Below are positions 33,759 to 41,824 of a DNA stretch of 64,000 nucleotides, piece by piece. The notes beneath the pieces were generated by a model. That model was not told the origin of the DNA. It saw only the letters and a list, made by a program, of their open reading frames with translations, and ran no database searches. A program made the position numbers and the translations under genes. Source of the stretch: Bog-756 sp049517675. Its GTDB lineage: Bacteria > Actinomycetota > Acidimicrobiia > Acidimicrobiales > RAAP-2. The first letter of the stretch is position 1. The number at the start of each line of letters is the position of its first letter. The stretch lies in the NCBI GenBank assembly GCA_049517675.1, contig JBEKRV010000014.1, positions 1 to 64,000 on the forward strand, written 5' to 3'.

Positions 33759-34609
33759 GAATCGGGAACGACGGAGGCCGGGCGGTACTGATCTCGGACT
33801 CGGTGGCCACCGACATCGCCATCGCGACGAAGGGGGATTTCGGCCCTTCGCTGGCCTCGATCTACGAGCGTTGGGACGCCTTCGTGGCCGCCGCGGGCAC
33901 GATCGACACGAGCGAGGGCCAGGTCTTCTCGACGGAGAAGCTCGGATCTCCGACCCCGATGCCCCGGCAGGTGTTCGGCATCGGGCTCAACTACCGCTCG
34001 CACGCCGCCGAGACCGGCATGTCCATTCCGACCGTCCCGGCGACCTTCACGAAGTTCCCCGCCTCGCTCTCGGCCCCCTTCGACGACATCGAGTTGTCGA
34101 GCGACACCGTCGACTGGGAGGTCGAGCTCGTGGTCGTCATCGGTCGCCGGGCCGACCGGGTGCCGGTCGGGTCCGCCTGGGAGCACGTGGCGGGGCTCTC
34201 GGTCGGACAGGACATCTCGGACCGGACACTCCAGTTCGCCGCGGCCGGTCAGTTCTCGCTCGGCAAGTCCTACCGCGGCTACGGCCCGATCGGACCGTGG
34301 CTCGTCACCCCCGACGAGTTCGAGGATCCGGACGATCTGGAGCTCAGCTGCTCGCTCAACGGCGAGGTGGTCCAGAGCGACCGCACCAGCGACATGGTCT
34401 TCACGGTCCCTCAGCTGATCTCCGAGCTCTCGGAGATCCTTCCGCTGCTGCCCGGCGACGTGATCTTCACCGGCACGCCGGCGGGTGTCGGTCTCGCCCG
34501 CCAGCCCGCCAGGTACCTCACGCCCGGCGACGTGCTCGAGAGTCGGATCGAGGGCATCGGGACCATTCGCAACACCTGTCGGACCCGTGGAACCGAGCGA
34601 GAGGAATGA
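33755..34609 (+). CDS. Fumarylacetoacetate hydrolase (FAH) family protein
   Basis: The 284-residue product has the FAH fold: FGIGLNYRSHAAETG, then the metal ligands E122 and E124 in DWEVELVVVIG and D153 in GQDISDRT. KSYRGYGPIGPWLVTPDEF and GDVIFTGTPAGVG follow. Family members cleave C-C bonds of acylpyruvates or act as hydratases/decarboxylases after ring cleavage. It is translationally coupled on both sides (ATGA overlaps), between the hydroxylase and the ring-cleaving dioxygenase. That position fits hydrolysis or hydration of the meta-cleavage product. Confidence 0.85.
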   Translation: MRIGNDGGRAVLISDSVATDIAIATKGDFGPSLASIYERWDAFVAAAGTIDTSEGQVFSTEKLGSPTPMPRQVFGIGLNYRSHAAETGMSIPTVPATFTKFPASLSAPFDDIELSSDTVDWEVELVVVIGRRADRVPVGSAWEHVAGLSVGQDISDRTLQFAAAGQFSLGKSYRGYGPIGPWLVTPDEFEDPDDLELSCSLNGEVVQSDRTSDMVFTVPQLISELSEILPLLPGDVIFTGTPAGVGLARQPARYLTPGDVLESRIEGIGTIRNTCRTRGTEREE

Positions 34610-35502
34610 GCGTGGACCACCAACTCGAATTCGCCTACATCGGCCTCGAGGTCTCCGACCCGGGAGCGCTCGGTTCCCTGTTGACCGACGTCGTCGGCCT
34701 GCTCCCCGGCGAGACCGCCACCGACGGGTCGACGACCTTCCGCAACGACGGGCGGACCAGGAGGGTCCTCGTCCAGGAGGGTCCGCTGGACGACTGCTCC
34801 GTGCTCGCCTTCGAGGCAGTGGACGACCGGGCCTTCGAGGAGACCGCGGCCCGACTCGAAGCGGCCGGCTTCCCCTTGACCGAGGGTGACGACGAGGAGA
34901 CGACCGCCAGGGACGTGACCCGGCTCCTGCACACGGAGTCCCCGTGGCATCTCCGGTTCGAGCTCGTGCAGGGCCTCGCGGCGGCCGGGACGCCCTTCGC
35001 TTCGGCGCTGGCGAGGAGTGGCTTCCAGACCGACGGTGTCGGTGCCGGCCACACCGCCGTCGCCGTCACCTCGTTCGAGGACTCCGAGCGATTCCTCCTC
35101 GACGGACTCAACATGGTCCAGTCCGACTGGATCGAGACCGAGCTCATGGAGGGGATCGAGCTCGAGGTCCGCTTCTACCACTGCAACGAGCGCCACCACT
35201 CGATCGCGGTGGCCAAGCTGCCGCTGGACCTCGGCAAGTCCCTCCATCACCTCCAGGTCGAGGTCAACGATCGGGACGACGTGGGCTTCGCGTTCGACCG
35301 GGCGTGGTCCTCCGGCTGTGATTTCGCCAACGGCCTCGGCCTCCACGACAACGAGGGGGCGTTCAGCTTCTACATCACGAGCCCCGCGGGATTCCTCGTC
35401 GAGGTCGGATTCGGCACGAAGAAGGTCTACACACCGTGGGACGGGAACCGCCGCTACGACAGCATCAGCCGCTGGGGTCACCAGCCGATCCCCCGGTCAT
35501 GA
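34606..35502 (+). CDS. Extradiol ring-cleavage dioxygenase (type I, VOC fold)
   Basis: The 298-residue, two-domain product has the length and ligands of the BphC/HsaC class: H149 in GAGHTAVAV, H214 or H215 in SLHHLQVEV, and E266 in FLVEVGFG bind Fe(II). Second-sphere His (RHHS, ~197-198), His247 and Tyr256 are also in place. It would open a catechol ring next to the hydroxyl groups (meta cleavage). The ATG overlaps the FAH stop in ATGA. The tail DSISRWGHQP is typical of the class. The substrate is a substituted catechol of unknown side chain. Confidence 0.88.
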   Translation: MSVDHQLEFAYIGLEVSDPGALGSLLTDVVGLLPGETATDGSTTFRNDGRTRRVLVQEGPLDDCSVLAFEAVDDRAFEETAARLEAAGFPLTEGDDEETTARDVTRLLHTESPWHLRFELVQGLAAAGTPFASALARSGFQTDGVGAGHTAVAVTSFEDSERFLLDGLNMVQSDWIETELMEGIELEVRFYHCNERHHSIAVAKLPLDLGKSLHHLQVEVNDRDDVGFAFDRAWSSGCDFANGLGLHDNEGAFSFYITSPAGFLVEVGFGTKKVYTPWDGNRRYDSISRWGHQPIPRS

Positions 35503-35554
35503 CCGCCCTCCCGACCTCCCTCACCGGTCAGCGCCCGTCGGGCCGGGTCGACCG

Positions 35555-36298
35555 GTGACGGGCCTCCGACGATTCGAGGGCCGGGTGGCGATCGTCACCG
35601 GTTCGTCGAGCGGGATCGGCGAGGCGACGGCGCGTCTGCTCGACGAGCTCGGCGCGCATGTCGTCGTCAATTCGTCGTCGTCCCGTCAGGCCGGCCTCGA
35701 TGTCGCCGCGTCGCTGGACAGCGGGCTCTACGTCCAAGCCGACGTGAGTGACGCCGTGCAGTCCGCGGCGCTCGTCGAGGAGACGATCGCACGGTTCGGT
35801 CGACTCGACGTCCTCATCAACAATGCCGGTTTCACCCAGGTGATCCCCCACCACGACCTCGACGGTGTGAGCGACGAGCTCTTCCGTCAGATCCTCGAGG
35901 TCAACGTCATCGGCCCCTTCCGGCTGACGAAGCTGGCCCTGCCGCACCTCCGCCGCGACGGCGGTGGGAGCGTCGTCAACGTGAGCTCCGTCGCGGGGAT
36001 CCGGCCTACCGGGAGTTGCATCCCGTACGCCGCGTCGAAGGCGGCGCTCAACCACCTCACGCAGCTGCTGGCAAACGTCTCCGGGCCCGAGGTGCGGATC
36101 AATGCTGTCGCGCCGGGTCTGGTGAGGACCCCGTGGACCGACGGTTGGGGTCCGATACACGACGCGATGGACACCCTGGCCCCACTCGGGAGATCGGGGA
36201 CTCCGGCGGAGATCGCGTCGGTCATCGTCGACGTCTGCGAATCGACCTACCTGACCGGGCAGGTCGTACTCGTCGACGGCGGTATGTCCTTGCGTTGA
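35555..36298 (+). CDS. Short-chain dehydrogenase/reductase
   Basis: The 247-residue classical SDR has VAIVTGSSSGIGEATARLL, LDVLINNAGF, the catalytic SSVAGIRPTGSCIPYAASKA (Ser, Tyr-x3-Lys) and the closing GQVVLVDGGM. The GTG at 35555 gives the usual family length; the frame is open further upstream, but that part is the antisense of other coding. It lies 52 bp after the dioxygenase on the same strand, so it is probably the last gene of the aromatic operon. It would oxidise or reduce an alcohol or dihydrodiol intermediate. Confidence 0.82.
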   Translation: MTGLRRFEGRVAIVTGSSSGIGEATARLLDELGAHVVVNSSSSRQAGLDVAASLDSGLYVQADVSDAVQSAALVEETIARFGRLDVLINNAGFTQVIPHHDLDGVSDELFRQILEVNVIGPFRLTKLALPHLRRDGGGSVVNVSSVAGIRPTGSCIPYAASKAALNHLTQLLANVSGPEVRINAVAPGLVRTPWTDGWGPIHDAMDTLAPLGRSGTPAEIASVIVDVCESTYLTGQVVLVDGGMSLR

Positions 36299-36385
36299 TC
36301 CGCACGGCGACGATCCGCTCGGGGCGGACGGGCCGGTCCCGTGCCCGGGCGGCCGGTCAGGTCGACAAGCAGCGCCGGCAGCAGG

Positions 36386-37369
36386 TCACGGAGTACCTCC
36401 GGCACCCAGGCGACGGGCAACCGAAGGGAGCAGTTCGAGTGCGGTCCCACACCGCACGCGGGCGCGGTCGGTATCGGTGGACGGATGGTCGGTGATCCCG
36501 TCGACGGTCATCCGAGTGGCCAGTTCCGGAGCGAAGGGGTAGTCGCTGCCGAACAGGATGTGGTCGGCACCCACCAGCTCCGCGAGCGAGGACAGGGCGT
36601 GGGGGTTGGCCGAGAGGGCGGTGTCGTAGTAGAGCGACCGCATGTACGCGCTGCCTCCCTTCGGGGCCCGCTCGGCGAGGGAGTGGTCGACGAACCAGAG
36701 CAGGTCGAAGCGGGCGACCAGGTACGGGACGGTCCCGCCGGCATGGGACAGCACGAACCGGATGTTCGGGAAGCGCTCGAGCGCGCCGGTATGCGCCAGG
36801 TTGAATGCGGCGCGGGTCGTGTCGAAGGTGAACTCCATGGCGAATGCCGGGATGCCGACACCGATTTGGTCGGAGAAGGCCGGTGCCACGGGATGGACGA
36901 ATACCACCGTCGACCGCCGGTCGAGCTCGGCGAGCAACGCATCGAAACGGGGGTCCCCGAGATAGGACCCGTCGTGGTGCGACGACATGAGCACGACGCC
37001 ATCAGCACCGAGCACGTCGAGGGCATGAGCCACCTCCGCCACCGATCCCTCGACGTCGGGCATGGGGAGGATCGCGAAGAACCCGAACCGCGTCGGGTGG
37101 GATCCCACTGCCTCGGCCGACGCCTCGTTGCACCGTCGGGCCAGTTCCCGAGCGTCGGCGTCGTCACCAAAGTGGACGCCGGGGGCGGACACGGACAGGA
37201 CCGCGGCGGCGATGCCGTTGCGGTCCATCACCCCGAGCGAGAGCTCGGGTGTCCAGTCCGGCAGGTCGAGACCGCCCGATTCGGCGATGCCGCGACCTGA
37301 CAGCGCTGCGCGGTAGAAAGGCGGGATCGTGTGGTGATGGACGTCGACGTTCCCGATCTCACTCGGCAT
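36386..37369 (-). CDS. ACMSD-like amidohydrolase / decarboxylase
   Basis: The 327-residue product begins with VDVHHHTIP (the HxH metal motif of the 2-amino-3-carboxymuconate semialdehyde decarboxylase group). It has VVFVHPVAPAF, FVLSHAGGTVPYL and HILFGSDYPFAPE with the late metal-binding Asp. Members decarboxylate or hydrolyse aromatic acids and their ring-cleavage products by a Zn/Mn site. The ATG at 37369 follows GGAG and overlaps the end of the upstream MarR gene. It is last in an operon with MarR and a flavin hydroxylase, convergent with the SDR operon. Confidence 0.8.
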   Translation of the reverse strand: MPSEIGNVDVHHHTIPPFYRAALSGRGIAESGGLDLPDWTPELSLGVMDRNGIAAAVLSVSAPGVHFGDDADARELARRCNEASAEAVGSHPTRFGFFAILPMPDVEGSVAEVAHALDVLGADGVVLMSSHHDGSYLGDPRFDALLAELDRRSTVVFVHPVAPAFSDQIGVGIPAFAMEFTFDTTRAAFNLAHTGALERFPNIRFVLSHAGGTVPYLVARFDLLWFVDHSLAERAPKGGSAYMRSLYYDTALSANPHALSSLAELVGADHILFGSDYPFAPELATRMTVDGITDHPSTDTDRARVRCGTALELLPSVARRLGAGGTP

Positions 37370-37883
37370 GCGGGCTCCTGGATGCATCGGTGAAGCGGGC
37401 CTTGTTGAGGAGGCGGATCAGCTCGCGCATCTCGTCCCCGTCGAGCCCACGCCATTGGCGCCGGTGCAGCGCCTTGATCTCCGCCGTCAGGCGCTCGAAC
37501 AGGCGAAGTCCCTGCTCGGTGGGTGAGACGAGCACGACCCGCCGGTCCCCCGGTGACGGCTCACGGATCACATGCCCGGCCGCCAGCAACCGGTCGACCA
37601 GACGGGTGGCGTCGGCGGACCGGGTGAGCAGGCCGTCGGCGAGGGCGCCCATGGGCAGCCCGCCGGGTGCATCGGCCAGGCACAGTACCCACAACACGGT
37701 GTACTGGGGGTGCGAGATCCCCTCGGCTCGGCAGAGCTGTTCGATCTGCTCGTCGAACTGGTTGCTCGCCAGGAACAGCGAGATGAACGCCTCCCGGCCC
37801 AACCGGTCTTGCAGGGTCTCTCGCTCCATGGAGACCATCATCCCTCCACCGGGACGACCCAGGTTCGGCCGAGGGTCCGTCAA
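37359..37883 (-). CDS. MarR-family transcriptional regulator
   Basis: The 174-residue product has the MarR winged helix: GLPMGALADGLLTRSADATR (recognition helix) and the wing HVIREPSPGDRRVVLVSPTE with the conserved D-R-R. The first possible start is a TTG at 37883, overlapping the hydroxylase stop in TTGA; ATGs at 37841, 37838 and 37829 are alternatives and would remove an unstructured leader. It overlaps the amidohydrolase by 11 bases. It is a likely regulator of this operon through the palindromes before 39658. Confidence 0.8.
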   Translation of the reverse strand: MTDPRPNLGRPGGGMMVSMERETLQDRLGREAFISLFLASNQFDEQIEQLCRAEGISHPQYTVLWVLCLADAPGGLPMGALADGLLTRSADATRLVDRLLAAGHVIREPSPGDRRVVLVSPTEQGLRLFERLTAEIKALHRRQWRGLDGDEMRELIRLLNKARFTDASRSPHAE

Positions 37884-39658
37884 GCCGGCACCTCACGGCA
37901 GAGAATCCGCTCGAATGCACGGCGGAGCTCCTCCCGGGGGTCGGTGGCACGTCCGAGATGGCGCCATGCCACGAACCGGTCCGGGCGGACCAGGATCGCG
38001 CCCTCCGGGTCGATACCACGCACCGTCAGCCATCGGCACCGGAGATCGAGGTAGTCACCGTCCACATGACCGATGCGCACGGCATCGACCGGGAGTGCGG
38101 TCTCCCCGCCCAGCGCCGACGCGGCCTCGATCCACGGTCCCCCGTGCTCGCCGGCGATCACCAGGAACCGACCGGGACGGACCAGGTCGATGGTGGAACG
38201 ACGCCCGCCGTCGATCGCGTCCAGCCATGCGTGGGGGAGAGGGCTCCCGGGTCGCGTGGACGGTCGGTAGATCCGGACAGGGTCGGGTGACGGCTCGGAC
38301 GGGGTGCCGTCGGGGACCACTGCGGCCGAGTCGTAGGTATAGCCGTACTCGACGTTGAGCTTGCGGAATTCCATCGTCTGGCTCGCGATCGACGTGCGGA
38401 CCCGCTGCCGGAACGCCTCGTCCTCCGGCTTCCCACTCCAGAGGCGACTCACCCGTGCCCAGCCCTCGTCAGGTGTGAGGTCGGGATCGGTCAGTCCGAG
38501 CGCCTCGCCGATCACCATGTGGTTGAGCGCGCTCTCGACCGAGTTGTCGACGTTCCACTGAACCGAGGACCGGCGCTCGGGCTCGTAGGAGTCGAGGAGT
38601 CCCTCGGAAGCCACACCGTTGAGCACCGCGGCGATCTTCCAGCACAGGTTGTGGACGTCCTGTGTGGCGCTCGTGAGCCCGAGTCCGCCGGTCGGCGGGT
38701 GCCGATGGGCCGCATCGCCGAGCAGGAACGTCCGGCCGACCCGCAACTCCGACGCGACCACCCCCATGAGCTCCCACCTCGTCATGAGGTGGATCGTGAC
38801 GGGGTGGTCACCGATGCCCAGAGCCTGGCGCATGTCCGCTTCGACCGTTGCGTCGTCGAGCGCCCGGGGGTCCTCGACCGCGTAGGTCAGATGCAATACC
38901 CACTCCTCGGACCGTGGTCCCCACCTGGTCGGGCCCATGGGTACGAGAGTCGCGAGTGTGGCCATGTGGGGAACCCAGATCCACCGGATCAGCACCTCAG
39001 GATCCGGTGCCCACTTCGACAGGTCGGCGGTCATGTGGATGGAGGCCACGCTCCCGACATCTCGGATGCCCACCATCTCGACGCCGAGTCGCGGACCCAC
39101 CATCCGTCCCGCATCGCAGGCGAACAGATAGTCGGAACGGACGGTGAACTCGCTGCCGCTCTCGCGGTCGAGGACGGTCGACGTGACGCCGTCGTCGTCC
39201 TGGTCGAACGACACCAGCTCGTGGCCGAACCTCACCATCCCCGGAGCCAGCTCCTCGGCGCGTCGGCGCATGATCGGCTCGAGGCGGATCTGAGGAAGGT
39301 TCGTCGATGCCCGGGGACTCGCCGCCTCCCAGTCCAGATCGGAACCCCCGCCTCCCCATGCTTCGAGCTTCTCCATCAACGCCCCTGCGTCAGGCCAGCC
39401 GGCGAAGCCCGCATAGAACCCGGTGTGGGACATGTTCGCCCGCGGTGTCCCCTGGGCGTAGATCTCGTCGGCCACGCCGGCATCGGCGAGGATCTCCATC
39501 GTCCGCTGGTTGAGGACGTGGGCCTTCGGGAGTATGGATGTCGTCGGCAGGGCGCTCACCAGGAGCGAGTCCACCCCCAGATTCGACAGCAGCATCGATG
39601 CCGTCAGACCGGCCCCTCCACCGCCGACGATCAGGACCGGTACCTCGAGATCAGCCAT
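37880..39658 (-). CDS. FAD-dependent phenol-type monooxygenase (TfdB-like)
   Basis: The 592-residue class A flavin monooxygenase has VLIVGGGGAGLTASMLLSNL at the N-terminus, the substrate-domain motif VLNQRTMEILADAGVADEIY typical of the 2,4-dichlorophenol hydroxylase group, LFACDAGRMVGPRLGV, and TFLLGDAAHRHPPTGGLGLT for FAD. The C-terminal ~100 residues are the thioredoxin-like domain. It would hydroxylate a phenolic substrate with NADPH. The ATG at 39658 is preceded by GAGGGGGAG. It is the first gene of an operon with MarR and an ACMSD-like enzyme and has a strong promoter. Confidence 0.85.
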   Translation of the reverse strand: MADLEVPVLIVGGGGAGLTASMLLSNLGVDSLLVSALPTTSILPKAHVLNQRTMEILADAGVADEIYAQGTPRANMSHTGFYAGFAGWPDAGALMEKLEAWGGGGSDLDWEAASPRASTNLPQIRLEPIMRRRAEELAPGMVRFGHELVSFDQDDDGVTSTVLDRESGSEFTVRSDYLFACDAGRMVGPRLGVEMVGIRDVGSVASIHMTADLSKWAPDPEVLIRWIWVPHMATLATLVPMGPTRWGPRSEEWVLHLTYAVEDPRALDDATVEADMRQALGIGDHPVTIHLMTRWELMGVVASELRVGRTFLLGDAAHRHPPTGGLGLTSATQDVHNLCWKIAAVLNGVASEGLLDSYEPERRSSVQWNVDNSVESALNHMVIGEALGLTDPDLTPDEGWARVSRLWSGKPEDEAFRQRVRTSIASQTMEFRKLNVEYGYTYDSAAVVPDGTPSEPSPDPVRIYRPSTRPGSPLPHAWLDAIDGGRRSTIDLVRPGRFLVIAGEHGGPWIEAASALGGETALPVDAVRIGHVDGDYLDLRCRWLTVRGIDPEGAILVRPDRFVAWRHLGRATDPREELRRAFERILCREVPA

Positions 39659-39678
39659 CTGCATCTCCCCCTCATTCT

Positions 39679-39690
39679 CTGGTGCACCAG
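39679..39690. promoter_or_regulatory. 12-base palindrome CTGGTGCACCAG
   Basis: This perfect palindrome touches the -10 box of the hydroxylase promoter, between the promoter and the start codon at 39658. It is a good position for a repressor such as the operon's MarR. Confidence 0.6.
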
Positions 39691-39717
39691 TATATGTTGC
39701 CAGATTAGTCAGTGCAA
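39689..39717 (-). promoter_or_regulatory. Sigma-70-type promoter of the hydroxylase operon
   Basis: On the minus strand, TTGCAC (39717-39712) and TATACT (39694-39689) are separated by exactly 17 bases. This is the best canonical promoter seen in the window. Transcription would start near 39682, inside the CTGGTGCACCAG palindrome. Confidence 0.65.
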
Positions 39718-39723
39718 CGTATA
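39691..39723. promoter_or_regulatory. Large imperfect inverted repeat over the promoter
   Basis: TATATGTTGC and GCAACGTATA match at nine of ten paired positions around a 13-base centre. The repeat covers the -10 to -35 region of the hydroxylase promoter and faces the divergent PAS-LuxR gene. It is a second candidate operator, distinct from the 12-base palindrome. Confidence 0.5.
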
Positions 39724-39871
39724 ACTGGCTCGTGACCGGACGGCCCACCGGTCGACCGGTCGCATCTGCACCTTCGCCGTGTCCGCTCAGCAGCCGGCTC
39801 TAGCATGGCCCCGTCGCCTCCACCCCTCGACCACGGGCGAGGGCCGACAGTGCCGGCGACGGGGAGAAGCC

Positions 39872-40984
39872 ATGGTCGAGAGCGATGGACCACCGGACTC
39901 CGGGCCGGCAGAGATCGGCCCGGAGTCCGTAGCCCTGGACGACCGACCGGACACTCACATGGTCGACCGGGTGGCGTCCTCCGACCTGACGCGGGCGCTG
40001 CAGCAACTGGACATCCCCCTAGTCGTGCACAACGAGAAGGGGACGATTCAACTCGCCAATGAGGCGGCCGCCGATCTGGCCGGCCTTCCCCTCGACAAGT
40101 TGATCGGGATGCCGCTGAAGCAGTTCGTGTCGCCGGCCGGCCTCGTGGATGACGACGTCGCGGACCTCGTAGCGGGAAGGTTCGAAGGGTTCACCGCCAC
40201 CCGATCGGTCCATCCCCGCCGCGGCGACCCCGTTCCGGTGTGCGCACTCGTCGATGCCATCGAGGTGGACGGAGAGCGGGGCGGCGTCGCCGTGTGCATA
40301 CCCCAATCCGAACTGGGCCGGCTCGGGCGACACCCCCTGCGGTTCTCGAAGGACCTGGTCCCCGTTGCGATCGGTCTCGCCGACCAGGATCTGACGGTCA
40401 CCTTCGTCAGCTCGGAACTGCACGAGCTCATCGGCAGGCGACCCACGGAGTGCGTCGGTCGGAGCTTGCTGGACATGATCCATCCCCTCGACGCGGCCGA
40501 ACTGCGCGAGGAGTTCGGCCGTGTTCCGGCGACGCCCTTCGCCCTCCCCCGCGTTCGTTTCGCGTCAGGTGGCGGCTCGTGGATTCAGGCCGGCGTGCTG
40601 GTGGCTCCCCTGGAGTCCGACCCGACCTACGTCCGGTTCGCCCTCGTTGGAGAGATCGGACGAGCCTTCCCTCAGCCCGTCGACCGCGTCCAGGATCTGG
40701 AGCTGCACCTCCGCCGGATCGGCGCAGAGCTCCGGGCCGCCGGGGTACTCGATTCGATCGAGGTTGCCCCGGCCGTCGACGAGTACCGACAGATGGGTCA
40801 ACTCACGTCGAGGCAGTGGGAGATCCTGAGCAGGCTGCTGCGCGGTGAACGCGTATCCACGATCGCCGAAGCGCTCTACGTGAGTCCGAGCACCGTGAGG
40901 AACCATCTGTCGAACATCTTCGAGAAGTTCGGCGTGCACAACCAGGCAGAACTCATCGAGCATTTCCGACCCGATCGCCACTAG
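39872..40984 (+). CDS. PAS-domain LuxR-family transcriptional regulator
   Basis: The 370-residue product has two PAS-like domains. The first has LDIPLVVHNEKGTIQLANEA at ~40-60. The second has KDLVPVAIGLADQDLTVTFV, then SLLDMIHPLDAAELREEF. A C-terminal LuxR HTH follows, LTSRQWEILSRLLRGERVST then VSPSTVRNHLSNIFEKFGVH. It senses a small molecule or redox state and binds DNA. The start at 39872 is preceded by GGGGAG; the frame is open further upstream. It diverges from the hydroxylase operon and could be its activator; this is an inference from position. Confidence 0.8.
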   Translation: MVESDGPPDSGPAEIGPESVALDDRPDTHMVDRVASSDLTRALQQLDIPLVVHNEKGTIQLANEAAADLAGLPLDKLIGMPLKQFVSPAGLVDDDVADLVAGRFEGFTATRSVHPRRGDPVPVCALVDAIEVDGERGGVAVCIPQSELGRLGRHPLRFSKDLVPVAIGLADQDLTVTFVSSELHELIGRRPTECVGRSLLDMIHPLDAAELREEFGRVPATPFALPRVRFASGGGSWIQAGVLVAPLESDPTYVRFALVGEIGRAFPQPVDRVQDLELHLRRIGAELRAAGVLDSIEVAPAVDEYRQMGQLTSRQWEILSRLLRGERVSTIAEALYVSPSTVRNHLSNIFEKFGVHNQAELIEHFRPDRH

Positions 40985-41141
40985 CCGGAACGCGCAGGGC
41001 ATCGAGGTCAGGATGGGGGCAGGGCGATGATCGGCCACGATCATCGCGATCGACGTGGCCCGTCCTGGGCTCGATGGAGTCGACCGACCGGACTCGTGGT
41101 GCTGACCGACGGGCGCAGTCGGGTGGGACCGAACGGGCGTC

Positions 41142-41474
41142 CTACGACCTGCCGGAGACACCGCAGTCCACTGCCACCGACAGGGCGGCGCACAATGTCA
41201 TCAACGTGGCGGGCTGAGCCTGTCCGATGCGCCTGCGGAAGCGATCGCGGGAGAGAAGTTGGACATTGTCGAGGTTCGCGACCGACGGGTGTCGGATCCC
41301 GTCATCGCGTCCGAGCGGTACCTCCGTGGACAGACCCCGGATGGTCGAGGTGACGGGAGCCACGATCACCGAGTGGAGGAGCCGTCCCAGGGGATCGCGG
41401 GTGAGCACGATGACTGGACGGACCTTGTCCAGATCGGCGAGCCACACCTCGCCTCGACGAACGGCGGCGGTCAC
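41142..41474 (-). CDS. MazF/PemK-type toxin
   Basis: The 110-residue product begins VTAAVRRGEVWLADLDKVRP, the RGEVW...RPV start of the MazF/PemK endoribonuclease family. It continues VIVLTRDP, VIVAPVTSTIRGLSTEVPLG (conserved T/S of the active site) and NLDNVQLLSRDRFRRRIG. It is about the normal family length. The GTG at 41474 overlaps the antitoxin stop in GTGA, so the pair is translationally coupled; 10 upstream codons are open but not needed. The enzyme would cut RNA at short sequences when freed from the antitoxin. Confidence 0.85.
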   Translation of the reverse strand: MTAAVRRGEVWLADLDKVRPVIVLTRDPLGRLLHSVIVAPVTSTIRGLSTEVPLGRDDGIRHPSVANLDNVQLLSRDRFRRRIGQAQPATLMTLCAALSVAVDCGVSGRS

Positions 41475-41734
41475 GAGAGGTCGTCGGCGTACAGGGCATC
41501 CCAATCGGTGTCGTCGCCGATACCACCGGTGTCGCCAGATGATGCCATCGCCACCTCATCCCGCGTCGGTGGCGTGCGTCGGTACGCCTCGATATCGGCC
41601 CGGAGGCGCTCGGCGTGAATGAGGTGGTCCAACGCCACGTCGATGGCCTCCGAGGTCGAGCCGACGCCGAGCAGAGCCCGAGCGGCAGCGGCCTTGTCGC
41701 GGTCCAACGTAATGGTTGCCTTCTCTTTAGCCAT
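41471..41734 (-). CDS. Antitoxin of the MazF-type pair (ribbon-helix-helix-like)
   Basis: The 87-residue product has an N-terminal strand and two helices (KATITLDRDKAAAARALLGV, STSEAIDVALDHLI), the layout of a ribbon-helix-helix DNA-binding antitoxin. An acidic C-terminal tail (DDTDWDALYADDLS) should wrap the toxin. It starts at an ATG without a ribosome-binding site and with TAGTAT seven bases upstream, so the mRNA is probably leaderless. A 9-bp-arm palindrome overlapping that box fits autoregulation by the complex. Confidence 0.8.
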   Translation of the reverse strand: MAKEKATITLDRDKAAAARALLGVGSTSEAIDVALDHLIHAERLRADIEAYRRTPPTRDEVAMASSGDTGGIGDDTDWDALYADDLS

Positions 41735-41741
41735 ATACTTT

Positions 41742-41761
41742 ATACTACCATTTGGTGGTAT
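41742..41761. promoter_or_regulatory. Toxin-antitoxin operator overlapping the -10 box
   Basis: ATACTACCA and TGGTGGTAT flank two bases and match at eight of nine paired positions. The minus-strand -10 box TAGTAT is bases 41747-41742, inside the palindrome. Antitoxin binding would shut the promoter. Confidence 0.6.
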
Positions 41762-41824
41762 CGATCCGGTGCCAGCCGGCGCATCCGCCCGGTTCCGATG
41801 GGACCGTCGGCCTCCGTGACGTCC

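Noticed and set aside
33412..34605. N-terminal extension of the dioxygenase frame
   Set aside because: The open frame runs upstream through the hydroxylase and FAH genes, but the family begins at the ATG at 34606, which overlaps the FAH stop.
36299..36385. Terminator between the SDR and ACMSD-like genes
   Set aside because: Only GC-rich direct and short palindromic words (GGCCGG, CCGG) are present; no convincing stem was found.
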